From JBBIGV01 sp037447335 (GTDB lineage: Bacteria; Bacteroidota; Ignavibacteria; Ignavibacteriales; Ignavibacteriaceae), in assembly GCA_037447335.1 (NCBI GenBank), contig JBBIGV010000012.1, positions 1 to 64,000 of the forward strand: a DNA stretch of 64,000 nucleotides. The letters run 5' to 3'. The notes beneath the pieces are model-generated. The model saw only the letters and a list, made by a program, of their open reading frames with translations, did not search any database and had not been told where the DNA came from. Numbering within the stretch: the first letter of the stretch is position 1; each line of letters opens with the position of its first letter. Below, piece by piece: positions 63,726-64,000 of this stretch. A program made the translations under genes and the position numbers.

Positions 63726-64000
63726 TTGAGCAAACGAAAAAAAGGATTAAAACAAGCGGAAGTAAGAACCCTGCCGAATGTATTTGACGGGATGAATGAG
63801 AATCTTGAAGAGCAATTGATCAGTCACTTTAAAAACAAAAATTCTGTTACACTTGAAATTGGCTGCGGAAACGGAGAATATACCACAGCGCTTGCGAAAA
63901 AATATCCGCAAAGAAATTTTGTCGGGATAGATGTTAAAGGTTCGCGGCTGTGGAAAGGAGCTAAAGGATCTCTTGCCGGATCAATTAATAATGCTGCCTT
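63726..64000 (+). CDS. trmB: tRNA (guanine-N7-)-methyltransferase, N-terminal part (cut by window edge)
   Basis: From a TTG at 63726 the frame reads MSKRKKGLKQAEVRTLPNVF, then LEIGCGNGEYTTALAKKYPQ, NFVGIDVKGSRLWKGAKGSL. The SAM-binding GCGNGE and the GIDVKGSRxWKGAK segment are typical of TrmB, which makes m7G46 in tRNA. No in-frame ATG exists upstream. The 3' part is outside the window. Confidence 0.9.
   Translation, partial: MSKRKKGLKQAEVRTLPNVFDGMNENLEEQLISHFKNKNSVTLEIGCGNGEYTTALAKKYPQRNFVGIDVKGSRLWKGAKGSLAGSINNAA

Noticed and set aside
1..64000. CRISPR array, tRNA, rRNA, insertion sequence or prophage
   Set aside because: No regularly spaced repeats, no cloverleaf-like intergenic segment, no transposase or phage structural gene was seen; a tRNA and repeat scan would settle it.

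Overview
The window looks like a chromosomal segment of an Ignavibacteria-type member of the Bacteroidota/Chlorobi (FCB) group. Four proteins end in type IX secretion sorting domains of the YPNPFNPST kind. Ribosomal protein L31 is the zinc-free B type. TTG and GTG starts are common, and several promoters match the Bacteroidota consensus (TTG, about 20 nt, TAnnTTTG). The DNA is AT-rich. The lineage is inferred; there is no rRNA gene to test it, and I saw no tRNA gene or CRISPR array.

Layout. 1-4858 (-): a tripartite RND efflux operon (adaptor, pump, TolC cut by the window edge). 5023-9963 (-): rpmE2, an ECF sigma/anti-sigma pair, holA, a two-gene NSS symporter with a 40-residue small subunit, and a cyclophilin lipoprotein. 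10059-13169 (-): an envelope operon (lolA, flippase-like protein, beta-barrel, uppP). 13333-14856 (-): protoglobin, a Rof-like Rho-binding protein and a MarR regulator with a cysteine-rich tail, behind a promoter whose spacer holds a palindrome. 15087-18715: OsmC, a small GNAT, dxr and rseP. 18856-26468 (-): secreted and outer-membrane proteins, including three Omp28/thioredoxin-like proteins, a T9SS protein that shares a domain with one of them, TlpA and a DUF6029-like barrel. 26851-38726: a Trm112-like protein, a methyltransferase, a cell-wall amidase and the heme genes hemN, PPOX and hemB. The heme genes are interrupted by a minus-strand block (ATP-grasp, MntA/HepT, M14 peptidase) and followed by a decayed nucleotidyltransferase pair and a Mut7-C RNase. 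38907-48912: an RRM protein, a DUF1028 secreted protein, radA, alaS, a second sigma/anti-sigma pair, a folate enzyme and arginase. 49175-56760: a SpoIID protein, a glycosyltransferase, a broken TdeIII-type restriction-modification locus, an ABC exporter and a HigBA-type toxin-antitoxin pair. 56963-64000: a secreted alpha-amylase, citrate synthase, an esterase, a PAP2/sphingomyelin-synthase-like protein, an aldo-keto reductase and the start of trmB.

Most of the window is housekeeping and envelope biology. The accessory material is concentrated at 32-33 kb, 37.6-38 kb and 51.6-56.8 kb, and much of it is visibly decaying through in-frame stops, a frameshift and truncations. The most promising small system is the protoglobin/Rof-like/MarR operon at 13.3-14.9 kb. 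It puts a heme gas sensor, a predicted Rho inhibitor and a possibly metal- or redox-responsive repressor on one transcript, with a candidate operator between the -33 and -7 boxes.
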